64,000 nt of DNA from Halioxenophilus sp033283405. GTDB lineage: Bacteria; Pseudomonadota; Gammaproteobacteria; Pseudomonadales; Cellvibrionaceae. Within the stretch, counting starts at the first letter, position 1, and every line of letters begins with the position of its first letter. Both the position numbers and the translations under genes were made by a program. The stretch lies in the NCBI RefSeq assembly GCF_033283405.1, contig NZ_JAWMQR010000005.1, positions 124,001 to 188,000 of the forward strand, in the 5' to 3' direction. Shown in pieces: positions 33,977 through 42,315 of the stretch. Under the pieces are notes generated by a model. It made no database searches and had not been told where the DNA came from. It saw only the letters and a program-made list of their open reading frames with translations.

Positions 33977-34819
33977 TTAGGACCAGTTGCCAGCCGAAAC
34001 GCTGATGGGGGCGATCTCTTCCACTATCAGCTCTTCCTGTTCGTGGGTTACCTGAGGCAGCTTGTGGTTTTTCCAATCCATGATCGAAAACTTACCGTTC
34101 ATATCCTCGATGAGAGCCGTGCAGGATTCCACCCAGTCGCCAGTATTGTAGTAGCTGATATCGTTGAGTTCCTTTATAGACGCATGGTGAATGTGGCCGC
34201 AGATAATACCGTCGAACCCCTGCTTTTGTGCGTAATGGGAGGCAGCATCTTCGAAATCGTTGATATAGGTCTGCGCCCGTTTGATGTGGCTTTTCAAAAA
34301 GCCGGCAAACGACCAGTAGCCATAACCATAACGCGCGCGCAGCCGGTTGAAGTGGCGATTGAGAAACATCAGTAGGTCATAGCCCCAGTCACCAATCCAT
34401 TTCAGGACAGTGTGCGCGCGGGTGACTCCATCAAACTGATCACCGTGCATGACCAACAATTTTTTATCGTCTGCGGTGGTATGCACCTTTTTGTTGATCA
34501 GGTGAATGTTGTCAAAACGGTTGTTGGCAAATTTGCGCAGGAACTCGTCGTGGTTGCCGGTGATGTAATAGATATTGACCCCACGTTTGGATAGCTTCAG
34601 GATGCGGCGAATTATACGGGTGTAACTTTTGCGCCAGTGCACCTTTTTACGCATGCGCCAGCCATCGATAAAATCGCCAACAATATAGAGTGATTGGCAG
34701 TGATTGGCTTTCAGAAATTCGTTCAGCTGGCTGGCTTGGCAATCTTTTGTGCCGAGGTGAACATCAGAGATAAAGATAGCGCGGTTGCGGGCTACATTGT
34801 CTGTCGATGTGGCTTTCAT
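33977..34819 (-). CDS. LpxH-like metallophosphoesterase
   Basis: 280-residue calcineurin-type phosphoesterase. The five metal-binding blocks are SDVHLGTKD, GDFIDGW, GNHDE, HGDQFDG and GHIHHA. Its extended insert (NRHFNRLRARYGYGYWSFAGFLKSHIKRAQTYINDFE) marks the LpxH2/UDP-2,3-diacylglucosamine hydrolase-like subgroup rather than classic LpxH, which is shorter. It may cleave the UDP-diacylglucosamine diphosphate in lipid A synthesis or another diphosphate; the exact substrate cannot be told from sequence. No lpx gene is adjacent. Confidence 0.8.
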   Translation of the reverse strand: MKATSTDNVARNRAIFISDVHLGTKDCQASQLNEFLKANHCQSLYIVGDFIDGWRMRKKVHWRKSYTRIIRRILKLSKRGVNIYYITGNHDEFLRKFANNRFDNIHLINKKVHTTADDKKLLVMHGDQFDGVTRAHTVLKWIGDWGYDLLMFLNRHFNRLRARYGYGYWSFAGFLKSHIKRAQTYINDFEDAASHYAQKQGFDGIICGHIHHASIKELNDISYYNTGDWVESCTALIEDMNGKFSIMDWKNHKLPQVTHEQEELIVEEIAPISVSAGNWS

Positions 34820-35028
34820 TAATGTGGGCTTTGAGTGTGGGGAGTGATTTGCTTGCTCGTAAGGCTATTAACCCTGCTTTAAGCTGTCATCATGCGGTGT
34901 CTATATGTCAGAAATATGATGGATATTTGACCATCTTATGAAGGCCGCTGGCCGCCAGTTGCGGCTGGCCGATAAATTTATTGGTGGCAGTTTGTTGCTG
35001 CCGCAAGCAAACAGAGTGAGGACGTTTG

Positions 35029-35259
35029 ATGAATACCGAGCAGGTGATAGTGGAACTTCGGGAGCAGGTGGCCGAGTTGCAGACTCGGGTGAGCTTCCAG
35101 GAGGATACCCTGGCCGCCCTCGACCAGGTGATCAGTCGCCAGGATCGGGAGCTGACTATGCTGACGGCACAGTTTGCCAGCTTGGCAGAGCGCATGCGGG
35201 ATATGCAGTTTACACTGGACGAGCGCGATGCGGGTGATGAACGCCCGCCCCACTATTAA
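35029..35259 (+). CDS. slyX: SlyX family protein
   Basis: 76-residue coiled-coil protein: two heptad-rich helices with IVELREQVAELQTRVSFQEDTLAALDQVISRQDRELTML and a short tail ending RPPHY, the SlyX signature. The function is unknown; the gene is often near slyD or bepA. Start ATG 35029; the preceding TTG at 35026 is in frame but not needed. Confidence 0.88.
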   Translation: MNTEQVIVELREQVAELQTRVSFQEDTLAALDQVISRQDRELTMLTAQFASLAERMRDMQFTLDERDAGDERPPHY

Positions 35260-35340
35260 GCGCCCTCCCTACTATTAAAGGGGGTTGCCGTTAAACTGGA
35301 TGGTTCACTGTTGGCTATCGATTCGGCCGTTGTCTCCCGC

Positions 35341-36831
35341 CTAAAAGTCGTTCTCATCCATCATCTCATCGATATCCCGTTTGCGCTGTTCCAGCAGGGC
35401 GATGGTGTAGTCGGATTTGGCCAACTTAAGGGCGTTGTCGATCTGCTTGCGGGCTTTGTCATAGACGCCATTGAGGATGAAGTATTCGGCGCGGGCCTGG
35501 TGTAGGCCCAGAATATTGCCGGACAGCCCGCGCACCTCTGCCAGCAGATACCAGAGGTATTCATCATTGGGCCGGCGCTTGGTGTGCTCAGTCAGTACCA
35601 GCTCCGATTGGCTGTAGCGCCCGGCGTCCATGAGCACTTCGGCCAGGGCGGTATTGAGTGGGTGGTTGTCGGGGCTCAGTTTAAGTGCCTGTTGCAGCCG
35701 ATATTGGGCGGCGTCGTAATCGCCCATTTTCGCCTCCAATTTGGCGGTGGCAATAGTGAACAGGTTCTCCTCGGGTGCCATTTCAGTCAGGTAGGCCAGT
35801 TGCGCTTTGGCCTCATCGAAGCGCCCGGCTTCGGTCAGTGCCAGGGCCAGGCCATAGCGACTGGCCATATCATTGGGGCTTTCGCCCTCCAGCTCTGAGG
35901 TAAAGATCTGAACTGCGATGTTGGCATTCTCTGCGTGCAGCAGTTTGGCTCTGGCCTGCATAAAGTAGAAGTAGTTGTGCTCGGCGGGTGGGGCCTCAGC
36001 CAAACGGTTGGCACGGTTGCGGGCATCGGCAATACGGCTTTCGGTTACCGGGTGGGTGAGCAGGAACTCCGGTGGCCGTGAGGAGTAGCGAGTTTCGCGT
36101 AACATTCGCTCAAACATCTCGGCCGGGGCGCTTGGGTTGCGACCGGCCGCAATCAGAGTTTGCAGGCCGATGCGGTCGGCCTCCTGCTCGTTTTGCCGGC
36201 TGAAGCGCAATTGTTGATCAAGTGCAGCCGCCTGTGTCGCTGAAATAGCCGCCATACCGGCATCGGCACCGGCGGTTGCCGCCAAGATAAAGCCCGCCAG
36301 GATACCGGCCATGGTGGGAATGCTGGCATTGCTGCTAGCCTCCAGGCTGCGGGCGTAGTGCCGTTGCGAAAGGTGCGCGAGTTCGTGGGAGAGCACGGAG
36401 GCCATCTGGTCTTCGTCTTCAGCGTAGAGAAAGAGGCCGGTGTTGACCCCTACAACCCCGCCGGGCACCGCAAAAGCGTTGATGGTTGGGTTGGGGATAA
36501 TAATCAGATCCAGCTGTTGGTTCTTCAGCTGGCTGTGAGTAGCCAGGTCGGCGAGCAGTTGCTCTGTGTATTCGTAAAGCAGCGGGTCAGAGGAGGTTTT
36601 TACCTGGCTGCGGAACATACGCAACCAGGCTTGGCCCAGTTTGTACTCCCGAGCCGGTGAAATAAGCCCCGAACTGGTATCGCCCAAATCTGGCAGTTGA
36701 ATGTTGTTGCTGTTGCCGAGGCTACTTAATGGCAGGCTGGCTAAAGAGCCCAGTAGCAGGCAGGCCGGAAGGAGGCGTGTGCACCGTTTGATGGTCTGCT
36801 TGGTTACTTGGCTGGTGGGTATGTAAAACAC
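35341..36831 (-). CDS. bepA: periplasmic M48 metalloprotease/chaperone BepA
   Basis: 496-residue secreted zinc protease that degrades or helps fold outer-membrane proteins such as LptD on the BAM machine. Signal sequence near residues 15-39 (RCTRLLPACLLLGSLASLPLSS), HExxH zinc motif H149-E150-x2-H153 (SHELAHLSQRHYARSLE) with the third ligand Glu in NEQEADRIGL, then C-terminal TPR helices from about 275 onward. Length matches E. coli BepA (487). Divergent from tusA across a 354-bp region. Confidence 0.94.
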   Translation of the reverse strand: MFYIPTSQVTKQTIKRCTRLLPACLLLGSLASLPLSSLGNSNNIQLPDLGDTSSGLISPAREYKLGQAWLRMFRSQVKTSSDPLLYEYTEQLLADLATHSQLKNQQLDLIIIPNPTINAFAVPGGVVGVNTGLFLYAEDEDQMASVLSHELAHLSQRHYARSLEASSNASIPTMAGILAGFILAATAGADAGMAAISATQAAALDQQLRFSRQNEQEADRIGLQTLIAAGRNPSAPAEMFERMLRETRYSSRPPEFLLTHPVTESRIADARNRANRLAEAPPAEHNYFYFMQARAKLLHAENANIAVQIFTSELEGESPNDMASRYGLALALTEAGRFDEAKAQLAYLTEMAPEENLFTIATAKLEAKMGDYDAAQYRLQQALKLSPDNHPLNTALAEVLMDAGRYSQSELVLTEHTKRRPNDEYLWYLLAEVRGLSGNILGLHQARAEYFILNGVYDKARKQIDNALKLAKSDYTIALLEQRKRDIDEMMDENDF

Positions 36832-37185
36832 AATAACTTGGTCTCTGACTGGTACTAACCTGGCTTCCTGGGCTATGCGGCGCCGGTGCGAATGCGACTT
36901 TTAGGAGCGCAGCTGTCGATTGCGGGGAACTGAATGATGGACTGGAAACCCTAAGGCTACCAGCTAAGCATAGCCGTTACACAGAAATTTCAAAAGCTTG
37001 GATAACAATAGGCGGATAGGGTTCAAATTGGCTCGATGGCAGTGGACTAACGGTGCTGGCAGCGGGCGAAGAGTGGTGAGATAGAAACCGGTGGTGGAAT
37101 TGAATAGTGACCGTCAAGACGCGTATAGTGCTCCCCGATTTGAGACAGCTCGGGCAGCTGCCCGCCAGCCGGAGAATTGGGGCCA
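36832..37185. other. 354-bp divergent bepA/tusA intergenic region
   Basis: Non-coding; carries the rightward sigma-70-type promoter for tusA at 37100-37129 and a perfect 14-bp palindrome CGGGCAGCTGCCCG at 37151-37164 between that promoter and tusA. The bepA promoter must lie toward 36850-36950. No RNA gene is visible. Confidence 0.5.
37100..37129 (+). promoter_or_regulatory. predicted sigma-70 promoter for tusA
   Basis: TTGAAT (37100-37105) and TATAGT (37124-37129) are 18 bp apart, four of six and five of six matches to consensus. The start codon of tusA is at 37186, giving a leader of about 50 nt that contains a 14-bp palindrome. Confidence 0.55.
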
Positions 37186-37437
37186 ATGAGCCAAACCACG
37201 CACAATGAAACCGATGTCTTGCAGGTGGACGCTAGCGACTGCCTCTGCCCAATGCCGTTACTGAAGTTGAAAATGGCCCTAAAGTCGCTTGCTGCAGAGG
37301 CGGTTGTGGAGCTCTTGGCCTCGGATCCAACCTCTCAGCAGGATATTCCAGCCTATTGCCGCATCAGCGGTAACCCATTGCTCGGCTTCAGCCAGCGCGA
37401 TGGCTTATATATTTATCGAGTTCAAAAGAAGGCCTAG
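37186..37437 (+). CDS. tusA: TusA-family sulfurtransferase
   Basis: 83-residue sulfur-carrier protein of the TusA/SirA fold; the CPMP motif at residues 21-24 holds the active cysteine C21, with C19 before it. In E. coli TusA takes persulfide sulfur from IscS for tRNA 2-thiouridine. The ATG at 37186 was chosen. The stop TAG (37435-37437) lies inside the left end of an inverted-repeat element that begins at CTAG. In Pseudomonas-like genomes bepA, tusA and perM are neighbours, so the element probably separates a former tusA-perM unit. Confidence 0.88.
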   Translation: MSQTTHNETDVLQVDASDCLCPMPLLKLKMALKSLAAEAVVELLASDPTSQQDIPAYCRISGNPLLGFSQRDGLYIYRVQKKA

Positions 37438-37459
37438 GGCCTGTTAACACTAATTTAGC
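37434..37459 (+). repeat. left terminal inverted repeat (26 bp)
   Basis: Exact inverse of 37678-37703. The tusA stop codon TAG is bases 2-4 of this repeat. If CTAG is the target duplication, the repeat proper is 22 bp starting GGGCCTGTTAACACT. Confidence 0.85.
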
Positions 37460-37677
37460 ACCACTGCTGGAGGTCAGTTTTTTGTCCAGCTAGGCGCCAG
37501 ACGTGCCATGTAGTGGGCCTACATAAGCGGCGGGCAACAACGCTGGGCAAAAAACTGGCCCCAGCCCGAAGGGTTGAGCCTGAAATGAGCTCGCTCGTTG
37601 TTGCTCACCGCTGATTTGGGCCCACCAAACTACGCGGCTCGCGCCTAGATCGAGCTCATTTCAAGCTCAACAGAGGC

Positions 37678-37703
37678 GCTAAATTAGTGTTAACAGGCCC
37701 TAG
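37678..37703 (-). repeat. right terminal inverted repeat (26 bp)
   Basis: Exact inverse of 37434-37459. It ends 46 bp before the GTG start of perM, so the element supplies much of the perM upstream region. Confidence 0.85.
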
Positions 37704-37749
37704 CCATCCGTACAATCGCACAGCTCTGCCAATAGAAGGATCATCAAGC

Positions 37750-38892
37750 GTGTTACGAATTTTGAGCAATTGGATACACCGTTACCTATCCGATGAAGAG
37801 GCGGTGCTCCTAGTCATTTTTCTTATTGTGGCACTGGTGGTTACCTTCACCATGGGTACCATACTGGCGCCAATGCTGGCCGGAATGGTGATCGCCTTTC
37901 TGCTGCAGGGGCTGGTTCTGCGTTTGCGCGGCTTTGGCCTGCCGCACGTGGTGGCGGTGACCATCACCTTTCTCATCTTTGTCGGTTTTATTGGTGTTTC
38001 GCTGTTTTGGATTATGCCTGTCATTTGGGAGCAGATGCGGGGCTTGTTTGCCGAACTGCCGCGTATGCTGACCAAAGCCCAGCAGTTGTTGCTGTTGCTG
38101 CCGGAAAAATACCCCAGCCTGATCAGCCAGGTGCAGGTTCAGGAAGTGCTCGACATGACCCGCAAGGAACTCGGCAATGTCGGCCAATCCCTGCTGACGC
38201 TCTCCCTGGCCAATGTCCCTATCCTTATGGGGGTGTTGATCTACCTGGTGTTGGTGCCTTTGCTGGTCTTCTTCTTCCTGAAAGACAGCGTGCAGATACA
38301 GGCCTGGCTCTCCTCATTTCTGCCACACCACCGGCCGGTGATGACCCGCATCTGGCTGGAGATGAACCAGCAGATTGCCAACTATGTGCGCGGTAAGGTG
38401 ATGGAGATCTTCATCGTTGGTATTGTCTCCTATATCTGTTTCTCATTGCTGGGGGTCAACTACGCGCTCTTGTTAGGGGTGATGGTGGGGCTGTCGGTGA
38501 TTGTTCCCTACATCGGTGCTGCGGCGGTGACTGTACCGGTGGCGCTGGTGGGTTATTTCCAGTGGGGGTGGTCCGGGGAGTTTTTCTACCTGGTGGCTGC
38601 CTATACTGTGATTCAGGCTCTGGATGGCAATGTCCTGGTGCCGCTGTTGTTTTCCGAGGCGGTCAATCTTCACCCCTTAGCGATCATTCTCGCGGTATTG
38701 GTGTTTGGTGGCCTGTGGGGATTTTGGGGGGTCTTTTTTGCCATCCCATTGGCCACACTGATTAAAGCGACGGTCAACGCCTGGCCGCTGGCGCAGGCGG
38801 AACTGGCGGAATCAATGGCGGCCGGGGCGCTGGCGCCGCCGGCAGAACTGAATCCGGAAACTGTAGAACAAGAAGAAGCAAAACCAGAGTAG
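37750..38892 (+). CDS. perM: AI-2E/PerM-family transporter
   Basis: 380-residue inner-membrane protein of the PerM/AI-2E transporter family, with about eight helices. It starts MLRILSNWIHRYLSDEEAVLLV and shows the conserved LGVNYALLLGVMVGLSVIVPYIGAAAVTVPVALVGY core near 240-275 and QALDGNVLVPLLFSEAVNLHP. The GTG at 37750 (AAGGA 11 bp before) aligns with the PerM start; earlier in-frame codons lie in the inverted-repeat element. Substrate unknown. Confidence 0.88.
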   Translation: MLRILSNWIHRYLSDEEAVLLVIFLIVALVVTFTMGTILAPMLAGMVIAFLLQGLVLRLRGFGLPHVVAVTITFLIFVGFIGVSLFWIMPVIWEQMRGLFAELPRMLTKAQQLLLLLPEKYPSLISQVQVQEVLDMTRKELGNVGQSLLTLSLANVPILMGVLIYLVLVPLLVFFFLKDSVQIQAWLSSFLPHHRPVMTRIWLEMNQQIANYVRGKVMEIFIVGIVSYICFSLLGVNYALLLGVMVGLSVIVPYIGAAAVTVPVALVGYFQWGWSGEFFYLVAAYTVIQALDGNVLVPLLFSEAVNLHPLAIILAVLVFGGLWGFWGVFFAIPLATLIKATVNAWPLAQAELAESMAAGALAPPAELNPETVEQEEAKPE

Positions 38893-38946
38893 CTGTTGCT
38901 AAAGACGTTTGTAGCGCTGCACAACTAAATAAATGGATATGACTTT

Positions 38947-41760
38947 ATGAGAGCTTTTTTGCGGCTGATTTGGCCATTGGGAATGATCGTTTGTCTGTGG
39001 TTGCCAACCGCCAGTTGGGCGGCTGACATCTACACCAGTGATGTGGACGACCGCCAGTATCGTTATTTTGAGTTGCAAAATGGCCTCAAGGCGTTGGTTA
39101 TTCAGGATGCCAATGCTGATAAAGCTGCCGCTGCCCTGGATGTCTTTGCCGGCAGTGCCGAAAACCCCGAGGGGCGGGCCGGTTTAGCCCACTTTCTGGA
39201 GCATATGCTCTTCCTCGGGACGGAGAAGTACCCCAACTCCGATGAATACCAGGCGTTTATCAACGCCAATGGTGGCAGCCACAATGCCTACACAGCCCTT
39301 GAACACACCAATTACTTTTTCGATATACGGGCTGATGCCTTGGCGCCAGCCCTGGACCGTTTCGCTCAGTTTTTTGTCGCTCCGCTATTTACCCCGGAAT
39401 ATGTCAGCCGCGAGCGCAATGCGGTTAACTCCGAGTACAGTGCGCGTATAAAAGATGATATGCGCCGCAACCTGGATGCCATGCGCGAGGTGGTCAACCC
39501 TAAACACCCGGCGGCGATGTTCGCGGTCGGTAGCCTGGATACCCTGGCTGATCGCGATGGCGACCCGGTACGCGAAGACCTGATCGAGTTTTATAAACGC
39601 TACTACTCCTCCGATAAAATGGCGCTGGTGGTCTCTGGCCGGGAATCACTCGACGAGTTACAGGCTATGGTCGAGAAGCTGTTCAGCGCGGTACCCAAAA
39701 ATGATTCCATCACCAGCCGTAAGTCTCAGCCGCTGTTTGTGAAGGGTGCGCTGCCTATGGAACAGGATATTGTTCCAGAGCAGGAGTTGCGAAGCCTGTC
39801 GCTGATCTTTCCGGTACCCTTGGTAAAACCCTATTACCGTAAAAAGCCGTTGGATTACATTGGTAATCTGGTTGGCCACGAAGGGCCAGGCAGCATCATC
39901 GATATCTTAAAACAGCAGGGCTGGGCAGAGGCCCTGAGCGCTGGTGGCGGCTACGATGATCGCTTTAACAGCAGCTTCCAGGTCAATATTCGGCTGACGG
40001 AAGCCGGGTGGCAGCATCGTGACGAAGTGGTGGCGCTGGTCTTTGCCGGTATTCGCAAGATTCAAAAGTCGGGCGTTGATGCCTGGCGCTATCAGGAGCA
40101 GGGGCAGCTGGCCAAGCTCGATTTCCTCTACCAGGAGAAGCACGATCCGCAACAGACTGTCAGCTTTCTGGCCACCCAACTGCAGGAGTACCCGGCCGAG
40201 GAGGCCTACCGCTCGCTCTACCTCTATGAAGATTACGATCGCAAGTTGATTCGTAACTATCTTGCCGACATGAAGCCGGACAATCTTTATCTGCAGGCGA
40301 CAGCGCCGGAGGTTAATGCCGATAAAGAGAGCGAGTACTATCAAACCCCCTATAGTGTCGCTTCGCTGAATGGTAAACAGTGGCAGGCGCCGAAAGCGTT
40401 GGTGAAAGCGTTAAAGTTGCCTGAGCCTAACCCCTTTGTGCCGGATGATTTAACGCTCTTAACCGGCACCGAAGATCAGGCCATTGCCAAGCAGACCATG
40501 GATGAAACCGAGCTGTGGTTTAAAACCGATACCAGTTACGGTGTACCGCGGGGCATGGTTATGATTCGTACCATACTGCCCAGCGCAGGCCGCTCCATGA
40601 AAGAAGCGGTGATGCTTTCACTTTATGAGCGCATGATTGAAGAGAGCCTCAACTCCTACACCTACCCGGCGACCCTGGCCGGACTGAATTTCGGTGTTAA
40701 TGCCAACACCCGTGGTATTGATATTCAACTGGGGGGTTACAGCGACAAACAGGCCGAGCTGCTGCAGAAAATAATTGCCTCCCTGCACGACACCAAGAGC
40801 ATGGCGCCGGTGTTTGAACGGGTGAAGCAACAGCTGATTCGCGATTGGCGCAATGCTGATAAGAAGCCACCCTACGGCCAGCTATTTGCTGAGTTGGCCT
40901 CCACCGTGTTCTCGCCCCAGTGGTCGAGTGCAGAGAAGTTGACCGTGGTGGATGCCGTCACCTTTGACGATGTTGACGCTTTCGCCAAGCATCTGTTTGA
41001 TGGGGGGCGGGCTAGAGTGCTGGTGTACGGTAACTTCTCAGCGGAAGATGCCGCCGGGTTTGCCACATCGATCCATCAATTGCTCAATAAACCCTCTGAT
41101 ACCACAGCACCTCCCGCCGAGGTGGTGAAACTGGATACAAAGGATGATTGGTTGTGGTTGACGGTCGCTCACCCGGATCAGGCTTTGGTGGGTTACCTGC
41201 AGGGCCACGAGGATACCCTGGCTGAGCAGGCTCGCATGTTGTTGCTACAGCAGGTAGTGAGTTCCGACTTCTTTAACGATCTGCGCACAGAGCAGCAGCT
41301 GGGCTACGTTGTTTTCGCCACCAATGCCTCCTATAAGCAGGTGCCTGGGTTGTTGTTGGTGGTGCAGTCGCCGGTAGCCTCGGTAGAGGCGATCCACTCG
41401 GCCATGACTCACTTCCTGAACCAGTTCGCGTTAACTTCCGAGCAGCAATTGGATCAGCATAAGCAGGCACTGGTGGTCGATTTGTTGCAGGCCCCTAAAA
41501 ACCTGGGCGAGCAGGCGGGGTTCTATTGGGACAACATCATCCAGGAGCAGTGGAGTTTTGATCGTCGGCAACAGTTGGCCGATGAGGTCAATAAGGTGAC
41601 CCTGGCCAGTTTTCGGGAATTTTATCAGTCGCGGGTAACGGAAGGCGCGCGCTGGCTCTGGTTGGCAGCCGGTGAGGGGCAGGATAAGCCCACTGCAAAA
41701 AATTGGATCGAGAATCGAAATAAATACAAGGCAAATTCCCCCGTCTATGTTTATCCTTAA
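38947..41760 (+). CDS. ptrA: pitrilysin-type (M16) zinc protease
   Basis: 937-residue exported metalloprotease of the insulinase/pitrilysin family. Signal peptide about residues 1-25 (LIWPLGMIVCLWLPTASWAA). The inverted zinc motif HxxEH is H82-F-L-E85-H86 (LAHFLEHMLFLGTEKYP), with the downstream Glu in ALEHTNYFFD/ERNAVNSEY. Four M16 half-domains account for the length (E. coli pitrilysin 962). It degrades short peptides in the periplasm. Single gene, no partner of the second subunit type. Confidence 0.92.
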   Translation: MRAFLRLIWPLGMIVCLWLPTASWAADIYTSDVDDRQYRYFELQNGLKALVIQDANADKAAAALDVFAGSAENPEGRAGLAHFLEHMLFLGTEKYPNSDEYQAFINANGGSHNAYTALEHTNYFFDIRADALAPALDRFAQFFVAPLFTPEYVSRERNAVNSEYSARIKDDMRRNLDAMREVVNPKHPAAMFAVGSLDTLADRDGDPVREDLIEFYKRYYSSDKMALVVSGRESLDELQAMVEKLFSAVPKNDSITSRKSQPLFVKGALPMEQDIVPEQELRSLSLIFPVPLVKPYYRKKPLDYIGNLVGHEGPGSIIDILKQQGWAEALSAGGGYDDRFNSSFQVNIRLTEAGWQHRDEVVALVFAGIRKIQKSGVDAWRYQEQGQLAKLDFLYQEKHDPQQTVSFLATQLQEYPAEEAYRSLYLYEDYDRKLIRNYLADMKPDNLYLQATAPEVNADKESEYYQTPYSVASLNGKQWQAPKALVKALKLPEPNPFVPDDLTLLTGTEDQAIAKQTMDETELWFKTDTSYGVPRGMVMIRTILPSAGRSMKEAVMLSLYERMIEESLNSYTYPATLAGLNFGVNANTRGIDIQLGGYSDKQAELLQKIIASLHDTKSMAPVFERVKQQLIRDWRNADKKPPYGQLFAELASTVFSPQWSSAEKLTVVDAVTFDDVDAFAKHLFDGGRARVLVYGNFSAEDAAGFATSIHQLLNKPSDTTAPPAEVVKLDTKDDWLWLTVAHPDQALVGYLQGHEDTLAEQARMLLLQQVVSSDFFNDLRTEQQLGYVVFATNASYKQVPGLLLVVQSPVASVEAIHSAMTHFLNQFALTSEQQLDQHKQALVVDLLQAPKNLGEQAGFYWDNIIQEQWSFDRRQQLADEVNKVTLASFREFYQSRVTEGARWLWLAAGEGQDKPTAKNWIENRNKYKANSPVYVYP

Positions 41761-42315
41761 CGGAATTTGCCGACACCGCTATCGATTTGTAGTTTTGCTA
41801 CAAAATTTTAGCGATTGTTTTATTTAGCCCAAGGCCGGCTGAGTTTGCCTGAAAAATAGCCTGAGGCCGCCGGGAATCGGCCTTTCAGCTACTATGTTGC
41901 CAATTATTGGCGGCCTAGACTAAAGTCACCCTGCGTTTGGTGCGCTTAGGTTCTAGAAAATTCAGGGCTGATATGTAAAAATACTACAAAATTTTTTCAC
42001 AGCACGCTGGTCCCCACTGTTGGGGTAGATATTTCGCAGGATTGACTGGCATAAACAAGGTTGAAATCGGCCGCGCCGATGTGAAGGCGGCCGGAACTCA
42101 TAAAAATAACAGGGATGTCATTGACCCGATCCGGGTGTGGGTTGTTAGGGGCAACTGACGTTAATCAGCTTGGTGATTCCTCAATCATTATTCCGATCTA
42201 TCGAGTGTTCAATACGCATTGAGCATGCCGGCAGCATACTAATTTGCACAACATTTTATGGTTTGCTTTAAGCCCTGATCACAATGGGGCTGAATTCAGT
42301 TTGAGGAGACGTTGA
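41761..42315. other. 555-bp non-coding region upstream of aceE
   Basis: No open frame. It contains the weak hairpin after ptrA, two G/C stems (CCCCA/TGGGG at 42012-42025; CGGCCGC/GCGGCCG at 42068-42093), and an imperfect inverted repeat TGTTCAAT-ACGC-ATTGAGCA near 42207-42226 that could be an operator. No pdhR gene is present beside it, and the E. coli-type PdhR box is not seen. This long leader suggests complex control of aceEF, but no riboswitch class is recognisable. Confidence 0.45.
41787..41809 (+). terminator. possible ptrA terminator
   Basis: TTTGTAG (41787-41793) can pair with CTACAAA (41798-41804) and is followed by ATTTT. The stem is A/U-rich and weak, but it is the only hairpin with trailing Ts within 60 bp of the ptrA stop. 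Confidence 0.4.

Larger units (their letters stand above)
37434..37703. mobile_element. 270-bp MITE-like element with perfect 26-bp terminal inverted repeats
   Basis: The ends are perfect inverted repeats, 37434-37459 and 37678-37703, starting CTAGGGCCTGTTAACACTAA. CTAG at each end may be a 4-bp target duplication of the YTAR type used by IS5-family transposases. The left half holds hairpin arms 37475-37490 and 37542-37557 (16 bp, one mismatch); the right half holds arms 37573-37593 and 37651-37671 (21 bp, one mismatch). The roughly 50-bp cores between the arms are inverted copies of each other at about 74 % identity by my alignment, so the whole element is also one long imperfect palindrome. 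No transposase gene; non-autonomous. Confidence 0.8.

Noticed and set aside
37434..37703. integron attC site or CRISPR-like repeat
   Set aside because: There is no RYYYAAC/GTTRRRY core pair, no integrase, and only two inverted, not tandem, units. The perfect terminal repeats and CTAG ends fit a transposon-derived element better.
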